A stretch of 64,000 bases of DNA from Melioribacteraceae bacterium (GTDB taxonomy: Bacteria > Bacteroidota > Ignavibacteria > Ignavibacteriales > Melioribacteraceae), in contig JALNXG010000001.1 in the NCBI GenBank assembly GCA_023230485.1, positions 116,694 through 180,693 of the forward strand, read 5' to 3'. Shown piece by piece: positions 37,343-46,896 of the stretch. A model generated the notes under the pieces. It saw only the letters and a program-made list of their open reading frames with translations. It did no database searches and was not told where the DNA came from. Position numbers and translations under genes: made by a program. Positions within the stretch are counted from its first letter, which is position 1. Every line of letters begins with the position of its first letter.

Positions 37343-38332
37343 ATGGAACAGAGAATTATTGAAATTGGCGAAAGTTTCACAAAGGAATTAAATATTGTTA
37401 AGAACTCAAAAGACCTCGAGAATATTAGAATTAAATTTCTTGGAAGAAATGGTCTCCTATCTCAACTATTTGAAGATTTTAAGTCCCTGCCTAAAGAAGA
37501 AAAACCGAAATTCGGACAGACATTAAACGTCCTTAAGAATGATCTTCAGAATAATTTTGATATAAAACTTAATGAAGTATCTGCGAGTGAGAAATCAGAA
37601 AAATCATTTATTGATTTTACTTTGCCCGGTAAAACAAAATCAAAGGGAAGTAAGCATATTCTTATTCAAACACTTGATGAGATTAAGAATATATTTAAGG
37701 GATTAGGATTTTCTGTTGCTACTGGTCCTGAATTAGAATCTGATTATAATAATTTTGAAGCATTGAATTTTCCAGCGGATCATCCTGCACGTGATATGCA
37801 AGACACATTTTTTGTTAATCCTGATTTTTTACTTCGTACTCATACATCCCCGGTTCAAATTAGAACGATGCAGAAATATGCCCCGCCAATAAGAATAATA
37901 ATACCAGGTAAAGTTTATAGAAATGAAGCAGTAAGTATGAAAAGTTATTGCTTGTTTCATCAGGTGGAAGGACTTTATGTTGATAAAGATGTAACCTTTG
38001 CGGAACTTAAAGGGACACTTGTATCATTTGCAAAACAGCTTTATGGTAATGATATTCAATATCGATTCAGAGCTTCATTTTTTCCATTTACAGAACCAAG
38101 TGCGGAGATGGATATCTGGTGGCAGCCTTCTGGTAAGGAAGGTCGTTGGCTAGAAATTCTCGGTTGCGGTATGGTTGATCCTAACGTTCTTAAAAATGTT
38201 GGTATCGATCCCGAAGTTTATTCCGGATATGCTTTTGGTATGGGTGTAGAACGTATGGCAATGAGGAAATACGGTATTAACGATATAAGAAATTATTTTG
38301 ATAATGATAAAAGATTCTTAGAACAATTCTAA
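37343..38332 (+). CDS. pheS: Phenylalanyl-tRNA synthetase alpha subunit
   Basis: 329 residues. N-terminal coiled coil (residues 1-90), then the class II core with GFSVATGPELESDYNNFEALNFPADHPARDMQDTFF (motif 1 region), LLRTHTSPVQIRTM, RIIIPGKVYRNEAV and the C-terminal GYAFGMGVERMAMRKYGI motif 3. Forms an alpha2-beta2 tetramer with PheT, encoded 16 bases downstream. Confidence 0.97.
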   Translation: MEQRIIEIGESFTKELNIVKNSKDLENIRIKFLGRNGLLSQLFEDFKSLPKEEKPKFGQTLNVLKNDLQNNFDIKLNEVSASEKSEKSFIDFTLPGKTKSKGSKHILIQTLDEIKNIFKGLGFSVATGPELESDYNNFEALNFPADHPARDMQDTFFVNPDFLLRTHTSPVQIRTMQKYAPPIRIIIPGKVYRNEAVSMKSYCLFHQVEGLYVDKDVTFAELKGTLVSFAKQLYGNDIQYRFRASFFPFTEPSAEMDIWWQPSGKEGRWLEILGCGMVDPNVLKNVGIDPEVYSGYAFGMGVERMAMRKYGINDIRNYFDNDKRFLEQF

Positions 38333-38348
38333 GTTGAGGTATTAAAAA

Positions 38349-40745
38349 GTGAAAATCTCATTTAATTGGTTAAAAGAATATATTGATCTTAGCGGTATCG
38401 AAATTCAAGAAGTAATTGATAAAATTACACTCGCAGGATTAGAAATCGAAGAAGTTATTGATCAATCAAAGATGTTTAAGAATTTTGTAATCGGACATGT
38501 AAAAGAAGTTAAAAAACATCCGAATGCAGATAAACTTCATTTATGTGTAGTATCTGATGGTGTAAACGATTTAAAAATAGTTTGTGGTGCACCGAATGTA
38601 GCTGAAAACCAAAAGGTGGTAATAGCAAAAATTGGTGCAGTAATTCCAGAAAATAATTTTGAAATTGCTAAAGCAAAAATCAGAGGGGAAGAATCTTTTG
38701 GAATGCTTTGCTCTGAACGTGAATTAAATATTAGTAGCAATCATGATGGAATACTTGTTTTAGATAATGCATTAGAAGCAGGGACCACGGCAGCAGATGC
38801 TATTGGTCTTAATGACGTGATTATTGAAGTTGCCATAACTCCAAATAGACAAGATGCTCTAAGTCATTTAGGGTTTGCTCGTGATGTAGCGGCAATATTT
38901 AATCGACCAGTAAAATTCCCTTCAATTGATATTGAGGAGATTAATGAAGAATCAAACTCACTAGCGTATGTAGAAATTTTAGACCCTGATTTATGTCCTC
39001 GATATGTTGGTAAGGTTGTAAAAAATGTTATTATTAAAGAATCACCGGAATGGTTAAAAACAAGATTGGAAAGCGTTGGTTTAAGATCAATTAATAATGT
39101 TGTGGATGTAACAAATTTTGTTATGCATGAAGTTGGACAGCCATTACATGCTTTTGATTTGGATTATTTATCAGATAATAAAATAGTTGTAAAGAAAGCC
39201 GGAGATGAAAATTCTTTTACTACTCTCGATTCGAAGAAGAGAGTATTGCAAAGTAATGACTTAATGATTTGCGATGGTGAGAAAGCTGTTGCAATTGCCG
39301 GAGTTATGGGTGGTGAAAATTCTGAAGTTACTTCGAGTACAAAAAATATTTTAATCGAAAGTGCATTCTTCAATCCAAGTTCAGTAAGAAAAACAGCAAA
39401 GAAGCTTGGTCTCCAAACAGATGCATCTTATCGTTTTGAAAGAGGCACTGATCCTGAAATAACAGTATGGGCTGCTAAAAGAACAGCGCAGTTAATTCAA
39501 TTGACTGCCGGCGGTGAAATCTGTAAAGGTGAAATTGATGCTTATCCTGTTAAATTTGGGCTTAAGCAAGTAAAATTAAGATTCGAAAGAATTTCTAAAA
39601 TTCTTGGTTATGATGTTCCTAATGAAAAAGTAACCGAGATTATGACTAATCTTGGTTTTGAAATTGTATCGGCGAACAATGAATCAGTTACAGTTACTAT
39701 TCCTATTCGCCGTCATGATATCGAACGAGAGATCGATTTAATAGAAGAAGTTGCTCGAATTTATGGTTATGAAAAAATTCCTGATATTGAAAGGGTGAAA
39801 GTAACTCTAGAGCCTAAATTTGACGAAACTGAATTTGAAAACAAAGTTAGAGAAACTTTAAATGGATTAGGATTTTATGAAATAATTACTAATTCATTAT
39901 TAAGTGAATCTGTTGCGAATCAATTTGGCAATTCTATCGCTGTATTAAACCCGCAGAATATGGATATGTCAAATCTCCGTACCTCTTTAATACCTGGTAT
40001 GCTCACAACAATTTCAAGAAATATTAAAGTGAAAGAAAATAATTTACAACTTTTTGAAATTGGAAAAGTTTTTAATAAAAAGAATGATTTAATCAAAAGC
40101 TTTGATGATTTCTCCGAAGAATCAATATTAATGGGCATCATTACCGGAAAATCTATTGATACTGACTGGTATTCAAAGGATAGTAATTACGATTTTTATG
40201 ATTTGAAAGGATATGTATATCAATTCCTTAAGTCAATTACAAATAAAGAAATTTTGCATTCTTATAATGCAGAAGATAGTTTATTAGTTGAATATTCCGT
40301 AATATTAGAATTGGCTGGTGAAGAATTAGGTACAATTGGAAAAATGAATGATGACTTAATTAGCGGATATGATATTGAACAACCCGTTTATTTTTTCATT
40401 TTTAATTTGGAAAAGCTATCTAATATTCCAGTTGAAGAGAAAAAATTTAAGGAATTATTAAAATATCCTAAGGTTTATAGGGATTTAGCATTTGTAATTG
40501 ATAATAATATTACACATAATGAAGTATTAGAAACAATCAGGAATGGAAGTTCTAAGTTATTGCATAATATTAAGTTATTTGATATCTTTCAAAGTGAAAG
40601 TTTAGGTGAAGGGAAAAAGAGCCTTGCTTTCCAGTTAGAGTATTTTGATGTATCAAGAACTTTAACTGAGGATGAAGTTGAGAAAGATTTCAAAAACATA
40701 ATTAAAATTGTTGAAAAGAAATTTAGTGCAAAATTAAGAGGATAG
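38349..40745 (+). CDS. pheT: Phenylalanyl-tRNA synthetase beta subunit
   Basis: 798 residues starting at GTG 38349, with a GAGGT ribosome site about eight bases upstream. Domains in order: EMAP/tRNA-binding OB fold (about residues 40-150, VIGHVKEVKKHPNADKLHLCVV), B3/B4 editing (about 210-390, VVDVTNFVMHEVGQPLHAFD), B5 (about 400-475), the catalytic-like core, and the FDX-ACB anticodon-binding domain at the end (KYPKVYRDLAFVIDNNITHNEVLETI). Full length for a bacterial PheT. Confidence 0.97.
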   Translation: MKISFNWLKEYIDLSGIEIQEVIDKITLAGLEIEEVIDQSKMFKNFVIGHVKEVKKHPNADKLHLCVVSDGVNDLKIVCGAPNVAENQKVVIAKIGAVIPENNFEIAKAKIRGEESFGMLCSERELNISSNHDGILVLDNALEAGTTAADAIGLNDVIIEVAITPNRQDALSHLGFARDVAAIFNRPVKFPSIDIEEINEESNSLAYVEILDPDLCPRYVGKVVKNVIIKESPEWLKTRLESVGLRSINNVVDVTNFVMHEVGQPLHAFDLDYLSDNKIVVKKAGDENSFTTLDSKKRVLQSNDLMICDGEKAVAIAGVMGGENSEVTSSTKNILIESAFFNPSSVRKTAKKLGLQTDASYRFERGTDPEITVWAAKRTAQLIQLTAGGEICKGEIDAYPVKFGLKQVKLRFERISKILGYDVPNEKVTEIMTNLGFEIVSANNESVTVTIPIRRHDIEREIDLIEEVARIYGYEKIPDIERVKVTLEPKFDETEFENKVRETLNGLGFYEIITNSLLSESVANQFGNSIAVLNPQNMDMSNLRTSLIPGMLTTISRNIKVKENNLQLFEIGKVFNKKNDLIKSFDDFSEESILMGIITGKSIDTDWYSKDSNYDFYDLKGYVYQFLKSITNKEILHSYNAEDSLLVEYSVILELAGEELGTIGKMNDDLISGYDIEQPVYFFIFNLEKLSNIPVEEKKFKELLKYPKVYRDLAFVIDNNITHNEVLETIRNGSSKLLHNIKLFDIFQSESLGEGKKSLAFQLEYFDVSRTLTEDEVEKDFKNIIKIVEKKFSAKLRG

Positions 40746-40746
40746 A

Positions 40747-41058
40747 TTGCCCGAAGCTTCCAAATATGATCTTTTTATTGATGAATTAAATGCCCTTGAA
40801 AAGCAGGTACATTATTTTATTCAATCAAGAAGAGAATTAGAAGAAGCGAACTTTGCATTAAAAGAGAAATATAATAAGATTGAGAATGAAAATTTAGTTC
40901 TAACGGAAAAATTGAAAGATTTAGAAAAAAGATTAAGCGACCCATTAGTAAAAGGAGTGAGAGAGCTTAAGGATTCTGTTAAAGCGGAGGGCAAGGAAGA
41001 TTTGAAAAATAAAATAGATGAGTTAATCGAAATAATCGATTATCATTTACGTTCTTAG
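40747..41058 (+). CDS. Small coiled-coil protein, possible ZapB-like division partner
   Basis: 103 residues, starting at TTG one base after pheT stops. Almost the whole protein is predicted helix: a heptad-like run (RRELEEANFALKEKYNKIEN) at residues 28-62, then a Lys/Glu-rich tail. No catalytic motif or signal peptide. It sits between pheT and zapA and is only about 30 bases from zapA. Small coiled-coil genes in this position, as ZapB-like partners of ZapA, are a plausible reading; I do not claim homology. No better identification. Confidence 0.65.
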   Translation: MPEASKYDLFIDELNALEKQVHYFIQSRRELEEANFALKEKYNKIENENLVLTEKLKDLEKRLSDPLVKGVRELKDSVKAEGKEDLKNKIDELIEIIDYHLRS

Positions 41059-41088
41059 TAAAATTGTCTTTACCGGATAAGACATAAA

Positions 41089-41382
41089 ATGGAAAAAAAG
41101 AAGCTAAAAGTAAAAATATTTGACCAAGATTATTCTCTATTGGTAGAGAACGAAGAGGTTGCCAAGGAATTAGCAGAATATGTTAATGATATGATGGAAG
41201 ATACAAAGGAAGAATTGCCCGGGCAGCCCAAAGATACAATAGCAATAATAGCAGCGTTAAATATAGCTTATGATTTATTTGTTGAAAAAAATAAATTTCT
41301 TGAATTTAATATACAAGCGACAGATAAAATAAAGAAAATCAAGCTTCTTATGAATAATTCCAAATTTATGTCCTCCGATTAG
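41089..41382 (+). CDS. zapA: Cell division protein ZapA
   Basis: 97 residues. KKLKVKIFDQDYSLLVENEEVAKELAEYVNDMM is the ZapA N-terminal domain; IAALNIAYDLF in the middle, and a C-terminal helix for dimerisation follow. ZapA crosslinks FtsZ filaments. It has the small size and cytosolic character expected. A 6S-like RNA follows directly downstream, as in many bacteria where ssrS is linked to zapA. Confidence 0.9.
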   Translation: MEKKKLKVKIFDQDYSLLVENEEVAKELAEYVNDMMEDTKEELPGQPKDTIAIIAALNIAYDLFVEKNKFLEFNIQATDKIKKIKLLMNNSKFMSSD

Positions 41383-41386
41383 TTTT

Positions 41387-41585
41387 ACCGCACTGCCGAT
41401 TCGAATATAAAAAGAACTAATGTTAAACTACAAGGGTTATTGACTTGCGGCGTGTATTACAGGCCTCAACCTGTTTTTGCAGGTCTGTCTTTCGAGACAG
41501 CTAGTGGAAGTAAAAAGCGTTGGGCGATTTCCCGCACTGAGTAGGTAAAGTTCTTTCTTACTTACCAGGTCGGCAGATGCGGCTT
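41387..41585 (+). ncRNA. ssrS: 6S-like regulatory RNA (ssrS candidate)
   Basis: About 200 non-coding bases between zapA and rny with strong secondary structure. The ends close: 41388-41397 pairs with 41572-41582, ten pairs with one bulged A. In the middle are two adjacent hairpins, ACCTG/CAGGT (41469-41484) and CTGTCT-TTCG-AGACAG (41485-41500), the second with a UUCG tetraloop. Near the end GTAGGTAA can pair with TTACTTAC. No ORF fits. The zapA-ssrS association is known in proteobacteria, and zapA - 6S - rny is the order I recall in Bacteroidota. 6S RNA binds RNA polymerase holoenzyme and represses it. Confirmation needs a covariance-model search (Rfam 6S and Bacteroidales-1). Confidence 0.75.
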
Positions 41586-41613
41586 TAATTTTCTATTTAT
41601 GGAGGTATATTTG

Positions 41614-43200
41614 ATGGAGAACATTATTGTTCTTATAGTAATTGTTTTAGTTGTTGCCGGATTGGCTTTTTATTTTGGTTGGTTTATTAATAGTAAGATC
41701 GGTTCTAATAGTGTTGTAAGAGCAGAAGATGAAGCGAAACGTATTAAAGAACAAGCGCAAAAATTTCTAGAAGATGCAGAAAAAGATGCTAAACATATAA
41801 AACGTGAAAAACTTCTTGAAGTAAAAGATGAATGGTTAAAGAAAAAACAAGAATTTGATGTTGAAGTTAATACCAAAAAACAAAAATTACAAAGTCAAGA
41901 AAAACAGCTTGAAACAAAAGAAGAATCGCTAAACAAAAAAAATGAAGCGATTGTCCAAAAAGAGAAATCAATAAAAGATTTAGAAATTCAGCTTAATAAA
42001 TCAAAAGAAGATTTAGAGAAGAAACATGCTGAATTGGATAAAAAGATTTACGAGCAAAATGTCCGTTTGGAGAAAACCGCTGGATTGACTTCAGACGAAG
42101 CTAAAAAGATGCTTGTAGAGAATATGCTTAGCAAAGCTAAGTCAGATGCAGCTCAATCGATTAAAGAGATTCGCGACCAAGCAAAAGTGGATGCCAAAAA
42201 GGAAGCTCAAAAGATTGTTGTTATGGCTATTCAAAAAACCGCCGTAGATCACTCTGTTGAATCTACTGTATCAGTTGTTCAAATTCAAAATGATGAAATG
42301 AAAGGGAGAATCATTGGGCGTGAAGGAAGAAATATACGTGCCTTTGAAGCTGCAACAGGTGTCGATGTAATTGTTGATGATACACCGGAAGCAGTTATTC
42401 TTTCAGCTTTCGATCAATTCAGAAGAGAAGTTGCTCGTATTTCATTAGAGAGATTGATTGGAGATGGAAGAATCCATCCTGCAAGAATCGAGGAAGTAGT
42501 AGCAAAAGTTGAGCAGGAATTAGATGAAGAGATTCAGAAAGAGGGTGAAAATACTCTTATTCAATTAGGTTTACATGGACTTCATCCGGAATTAATAAAA
42601 TATGTTGGTAAGATGAAATACCGTTCAAGCTACGGTCAAAATTTATTGCAACATAGCATTGAAGTTGCTTATTTAACCGGAGTAATGGCGGCTGAATTAG
42701 GATTTGATGTTAACCTTGCCAAGAGAGCGGGATTATTACATGATGTAGGTAAAACAGTAGATAAGAATATTGAAGGACCTCACGCACTCTTAGGGTACGA
42801 TTTAGCTAAGAAATATAAAGAACACCCGATTGTAGTTAATGCAATTGGTAGTCACCATGAAGATATAGAAATGGAACATCCAATCTCTGCATTAGTTCAA
42901 GCAGCAGACGCAATAAGTGGTGCAAGACCTGGGGCAAGAAGAGAACCACTTGAGAGTTATGTTAAAAGATTAGAAAATCTTGAGACTCTTGCTAAGTCGT
43001 TTGAAGGTGTTGCTAAAACTTATGCAATCCAAGCAGGAAGAGAAGTGCGCGTTGTAGTAGAACCTGATAAAATTGATGATGTCTTATCTGATAGATTAGC
43101 TTATGAGATATCGCAAAAGATTCAAGAAGAGATGCAATATCCCGGACAGATAAAAGTTACAGTGATAAGAGAAGTAAGAAAAATTGCTTACGCAAAATAA
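41614..43200 (+). CDS. rny: Ribonuclease Y
   Basis: 528 residues from ATG 41614, which follows GGAGGT (41601-41606) with seven bases between. An ATG at 41599 is in frame, but the ribosome site lies downstream of it, so it is rejected. Order: N-terminal membrane anchor (residues 3-24), a long charged coiled coil (about 28-200), a KH domain ([31 protein letters not shown]), an HD domain with [21 protein letters not shown], and a C-terminal domain. Endoribonuclease that initiates mRNA decay at the membrane. A terminator follows. Confidence 0.97.
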   Translation: MENIIVLIVIVLVVAGLAFYFGWFINSKIGSNSVVRAEDEAKRIKEQAQKFLEDAEKDAKHIKREKLLEVKDEWLKKKQEFDVEVNTKKQKLQSQEKQLETKEESLNKKNEAIVQKEKSIKDLEIQLNKSKEDLEKKHAELDKKIYEQNVRLEKTAGLTSDEAKKMLVENMLSKAKSDAAQSIKEIRDQAKVDAKKEAQKIVVMAIQKTAVDHSVESTVSVVQIQNDEMKGRIIGREGRNIRAFEAATGVDVIVDDTPEAVILSAFDQFRREVARISLERLIGDGRIHPARIEEVVAKVEQELDEEIQKEGENTLIQLGLHGLHPELIKYVGKMKYRSSYGQNLLQHSIEVAYLTGVMAAELGFDVNLAKRAGLLHDVGKTVDKNIEGPHALLGYDLAKKYKEHPIVVNAIGSHHEDIEMEHPISALVQAADAISGARPGARREPLESYVKRLENLETLAKSFEGVAKTYAIQAGREVRVVVEPDKIDDVLSDRLAYEISQKIQEEMQYPGQIKVTVIREVRKIAYAK

Positions 43201-43206
43201 AAATTT

Positions 43207-43235
43207 GAGAGTGCTTTTTATTAAGCACTCTCTTT
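43207..43235 (+). terminator. Rho-independent terminator after rny
   Basis: Perfect ten-base stem GAGAGTGCTT (43207-43216) with AAGCACTCTC (43223-43232), six-base loop, short T tail. Closes the rny transcript before coaE. Confidence 0.85.
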
Positions 43236-43247
43236 AATTATATCTAT

Positions 43248-43877
43248 ATGCCTTCAAAATCGATATTGGTCGGTATAACCGGCGGAATTGGGTCTGGAAA
43301 ATCTTTAGTGTCAAGAATGCTAATTGATAGCGGCTATCCTGTACTTGATGCAGATTCCATTTCTAAAGATTTGGTTAATTCTGATCCCAAAATCAAATCT
43401 TCTTTAATTAAAGAATTTGGTGAATTGACCTATAAAGAAAACAAATTGAATGCTAAATATCTATCAGATAAAGTATTCGGTGATGAAAAAAAATTAAAAA
43501 CTCTCAATTCTATTACCCATCCGATAATCATAAGGAAGATCGAAGATCTTTCGGCAGAACTAACTCTAAAAAATAAAATAGTTTTTGTAGAATCAGCACT
43601 TATCTTTGAAGCTGATTTTGAAGATATTTTTGATTATCTGATTCTAATTTATACGGATACCGATAAACGCATTGAAAGGGTAATGGAGCGTGATAAAGTA
43701 TCTAAAAAAGAAGTCCTTAAAAGAATCGATTCTCAAATAACAGATGATGAAAAAAAAGGATTAGTAGATTTTGTTATCCAAAATAATAGCACCGAAGATG
43801 AATTAAAGAAGAAGATAGAATTTGTAACAATGATACTTAGATCGATAAATATAAATAAAAAGGATAGCGAGGTCTAA
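43248..43877 (+). CDS. coaE: Dephospho-CoA kinase
   Basis: 209 residues. P-loop VGITGGIGSGKS at residues 8-19, LDADSISKDL (substrate) near 32-41, then NSITHPIII and the ESALIFEADFEDIFD stretch; the LID arginine region (ERVMERDKVSKKEVLKRIDSQ) is present. It catalyses the final step of coenzyme A synthesis. No ribosome site is visible, only 12 bases after the rny terminator. Confidence 0.95.
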   Translation: MPSKSILVGITGGIGSGKSLVSRMLIDSGYPVLDADSISKDLVNSDPKIKSSLIKEFGELTYKENKLNAKYLSDKVFGDEKKLKTLNSITHPIIIRKIEDLSAELTLKNKIVFVESALIFEADFEDIFDYLILIYTDTDKRIERVMERDKVSKKEVLKRIDSQITDDEKKGLVDFVIQNNSTEDELKKKIEFVTMILRSININKKDSEV

Positions 43878-43938
43878 GCTTGATTTAGAGCTTTCCTTAA
43901 ACTAATTTTGAATGTTCAATCATTGAAAAAGGTGCATC

Positions 43939-44838
43939 GTGAAAATGCTTAATCAGTTTATCGTTTCGTTTGTTAAATTACTACCGAAACCTGTTGTAAA
44001 GATTTTTGCTCAAAAGTATATGGCTGGTGAAAAGTTAGAAGACGCTGTAAAAGCTGTAAAGAATTTGAATGCTAAAGGTATTGTAGCAACTATGGATGTT
44101 TTAGGTGAGGCTATTAAAAACAAAAAAGAAGCTGAAGACGCTAAGAATGAATGTCTCCAAGTTTTAGATGCTATTAATGAAAATAATCTTGATAGCAATT
44201 TATCAATTAAACCTACTCAATTAGGTCTAATTATTGACTCTAATCTATGTTACCAAAATTTATGCGAAATTTTAGATAAGGCAAAATCTTATAATAATTT
44301 TGTCAGAATCGATATGGAAGATTCACCTGTTACTAGTGATACTATCGCTCTATTCAGAAAACTTCGAGAAAAGTATGATAATGTTGGAATCGTAGTTCAG
44401 GCATACTTAAAGAGAACTTATGATGATGTAGTGGCTCTTAATAAAGAAGGTTCAACTTATCGTCTATGTAAAGGTATTTATGTAGAACCGGCGGAAATTG
44501 CTTATAAGGGAAAAGAAGAAGTTAGAGATAGTTTCTTAAAAATATTAGACCGTATGTTAGATGATGGTAATTATGTTGGTATTGCTACACATGACGATCC
44601 ATTAGTTATCGGTGCTTATAAAATGATTAAAGAAAAGAATATTGATAACAGTAAGTTCGAGTTCCAGATGCTATATGGAGTTAAAGAAGATTTACGCGAT
44701 AGAATCAATAAAGATGGTTATAAGATAAGAATATATGTCCCTTACGGAGAGCACTGGTATGCTTATTCAATTAGAAGATTACAGGAAAATCCGCAATTAG
44801 CATGGTATATTACAAAAAGTATTTTTTCATTTAGTTAA
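43939..44838 (+). CDS. Proline dehydrogenase
   Basis: 299 residues, a stand-alone monofunctional proline dehydrogenase (TIM-barrel FAD enzyme, first step of proline to glutamate). GTG 43939 is given because an AAAGGTG site lies close; ATG 43945 also possible. Motifs: LSIKPTQLGL, NFVRIDMEDSPVTSDTIAL, GIVVQAYLKRTYDDV, RLCKGIYVEPAEIAY, IATHDDPLVIGAYK and FEFQMLYGVKEDLRDRI, and the C-terminal YVPYGEHWYAYSIRRLQENP. Its partner P5C dehydrogenase is not in the window. It overlaps the tsaD ATG by one base. Confidence 0.93.
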   Translation: MKMLNQFIVSFVKLLPKPVVKIFAQKYMAGEKLEDAVKAVKNLNAKGIVATMDVLGEAIKNKKEAEDAKNECLQVLDAINENNLDSNLSIKPTQLGLIIDSNLCYQNLCEILDKAKSYNNFVRIDMEDSPVTSDTIALFRKLREKYDNVGIVVQAYLKRTYDDVVALNKEGSTYRLCKGIYVEPAEIAYKGKEEVRDSFLKILDRMLDDGNYVGIATHDDPLVIGAYKMIKEKNIDNSKFEFQMLYGVKEDLRDRINKDGYKIRIYVPYGEHWYAYSIRRLQENPQLAWYITKSIFSFS

Positions 44839-45854
44839 TGAATGTATTAGGATTAGAAAGTTCCTGCGACGAGACATCGGTCTCGATTATTGCAGATGAT
44901 GTAATAAAATCGAATTTAATTTCTTCACAAGATTTTCATATTAAATACGGCGGGGTAGTGCCTGAACTATCCAGCCGTGCTCATTTACAGATTATAAATC
45001 CCTTACTCAAACAATCATTGCAAGAGGCGAATTTATCTCTTAAGGATATTGATTTAGTTTGTGCAACTGCAGGACCAGGATTAATAGGTGCTTTATTAAT
45101 AGGGCTTACTTATGGGAAAGCTTTAGCATATGGAATGGGCAAGCCATTTATTCCGGTCGATCACGTTGAGGGACATCTCTTCTCCGGATTCTTAATGGAA
45201 GAAAAACCAGAATATCCTTTTCTTTCTTTGACTGTATCCGGTGGTCATACGCTTTTATTATTGGTCAGCAGTCCAACTGATATTAAGAAATTGGGAACTA
45301 CGATTGATGATGCGGTAGGCGAAGCATTTGATAAAGTTTCTAAAATGCTCGGATATGGATATCCCGGCGGACCAAAAATCCAAGAAGCTGCATCAAAACA
45401 TCTGGGTGATTTGATTCCATTTCCGATTTCAAATACAAAAGGGGAATATGATTTTTCTTTTAGTGGAATTAAAACCGCAGTATTAAGATATATTCAGAAA
45501 AATTTCGACACTGCAGAGAAACTAGAAGAAGAAGATAAAAATTTAATATCAGCCTCATTCCAAAATTATGCGGTTAAGGCATTGATTCAAAAAGTAGAAA
45601 AAGCTGTCAAAAATTTTTCAGTAAAATCACTTTCTCTCTCTGGTGGAGTAGCCGCAAATATATTTTTAAGAGAAGAACTTTCGCTTCTTGCTAAAAGAAA
45701 TAATAAAAAATTAATTATTCCGGCTATCCAATTTTGTGGCGATAATGCGGCGATGATTGCGTTTAGAGGCGAGATGCTTTATAAAGAAGGGCTTTCATTT
45801 TCAAATGAATTAAATGCCTATCCAAGTCTTACATTTAATAAATTGATAAGGTAA
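44838..45854 (+). CDS. tsaD: tRNA N6-adenosine threonylcarbamoyltransferase
   Basis: 338 residues. Kae1/TsaD signature VLGLESSCDETSVSII at the N-terminus, GGVVPELSSRAH, the metal-binding VDHVEGHLFSG near residue 110, then VSGGHTLLLL, GEAFDKVSKMLGYGYPGGP and LSGGVAANIFLREEL. It transfers the threonylcarbamoyl group to A37 with TsaB and TsaE, both encoded about 20 kb upstream. The start overlaps the proline dehydrogenase stop by one base. Confidence 0.97.
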   Translation: MNVLGLESSCDETSVSIIADDVIKSNLISSQDFHIKYGGVVPELSSRAHLQIINPLLKQSLQEANLSLKDIDLVCATAGPGLIGALLIGLTYGKALAYGMGKPFIPVDHVEGHLFSGFLMEEKPEYPFLSLTVSGGHTLLLLVSSPTDIKKLGTTIDDAVGEAFDKVSKMLGYGYPGGPKIQEAASKHLGDLIPFPISNTKGEYDFSFSGIKTAVLRYIQKNFDTAEKLEEEDKNLISASFQNYAVKALIQKVEKAVKNFSVKSLSLSGGVAANIFLREELSLLAKRNNKKLIIPAIQFCGDNAAMIAFRGEMLYKEGLSFSNELNAYPSLTFNKLIR

Positions 45855-45933
45855 CTACAATATCGAAACTAATAGCAAACTTATTCTTTTAACCAAAAAA
45901 GAGTTTAAAACAGTTATTTACTTCTTTTCTTTA

Positions 45934-46896
45934 ATGGTTGGATTTTTCACATATATATTTTTCTTTCCTAATAGTTATTATTACAATCCAAAAGTATCTT
46001 TAGATATTAAGCAAGGGATGAATTTTAATGAAGTATTAGATTCATTAAAATCGAAAGGTGTTATTCAATATAAACTTCCGCTTAAATTTGTAGCATATAT
46101 CTATAATGCTGAAACAAAAATAAAAGCAGGAAAGATTCAAATCCCGAATACATTATCAAATGTGGAATTGGTAGAACTATTACTCACTACTACAAAAAAG
46201 ACAGATAAGTTAATTTCTATCGGTGAAGGGATCTGGCAAAATAAATTAGCAAAGTTATTCAAAGATTCTCTTGGTATCGATTCATCGAAATTTATGGAGC
46301 TTTCAAGAGATAAAACATTTTTAAAGAGTATCGGATTTGATGGCGATAATATTGAAGGATACCTATTACCGGAGACATATTATTTTTATGTTGATTCATC
46401 ACCTGAGAATATTATCAGTAAGTTATATAAGGCTCAAAACAGTTTTTTTAATAATTATGTAAAAAATAAGACTTTTACAACAGAATTAACTCGTAAGGAA
46501 ATACTTATTCTTGCATCAATTGTAGATGGAGAATCGAATAAAGAAAGTGAATTTAGGACTATTGCAGGCGTTTATTTAAATCGTCTGAAAATTGGAATGC
46601 CGTTACAAGCCGATCCAACAGTGCAGTATTTAGTTAGAGAAGAAAGAGGCGATCAATTATTTAGAAGTGATTTCAAAATTATTAGTGATTATAATACATA
46701 TCTAAAAAGGGGGATGCCACCAAGTCCTATAAATAATCCCGGTAAAGAAGCTATCTTGGCAGTAATTAACCCCGAAAAGCATAATTTTTTGTATTTTGTG
46801 GCTGATGGAACCGGGGGACATGTTTTCTCTTCATCTTTTATTCAACATCAAATTAATGTAGGCAGATATAAAGCATGGCAAAGAAATTCAAAATAG
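45934..46896 (+). CDS. mltG: Endolytic murein transglycosylase MltG
   Basis: 320 residues from ATG 45934. YceG-like/MltG family: SLDIKQGMNFNEVLDSLKSKGVI (LysM-like), DNIEGYLLPETYYF, the catalytic Glu in LASIVDGESNKESEFRTIAGVYLNRLKIGMPLQADPTVQY, and a C-terminal PINNPGKEAILAVINPEKHNFLYFVADGTGGHVF. It cleaves nascent glycan strands at the inner membrane. Starting at this ATG cuts the membrane anchor to about 14 residues; the frame is open upstream to 45850 without ATG, GTG or TTG, so a non-canonical start such as ATC 45862 may be used. It overlaps the next gene by 22 bases. Confidence 0.92.
   Translation: MVGFFTYIFFFPNSYYYNPKVSLDIKQGMNFNEVLDSLKSKGVIQYKLPLKFVAYIYNAETKIKAGKIQIPNTLSNVELVELLLTTTKKTDKLISIGEGIWQNKLAKLFKDSLGIDSSKFMELSRDKTFLKSIGFDGDNIEGYLLPETYYFYVDSSPENIISKLYKAQNSFFNNYVKNKTFTTELTRKEILILASIVDGESNKESEFRTIAGVYLNRLKIGMPLQADPTVQYLVREERGDQLFRSDFKIISDYNTYLKRGMPPSPINNPGKEAILAVINPEKHNFLYFVADGTGGHVFSSSFIQHQINVGRYKAWQRNSK

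Noticed and set aside
41599..41613. Upstream ATG for rny
   Set aside because: The GGAGGT ribosome site lies between it and ATG 41614, so the latter is the start.
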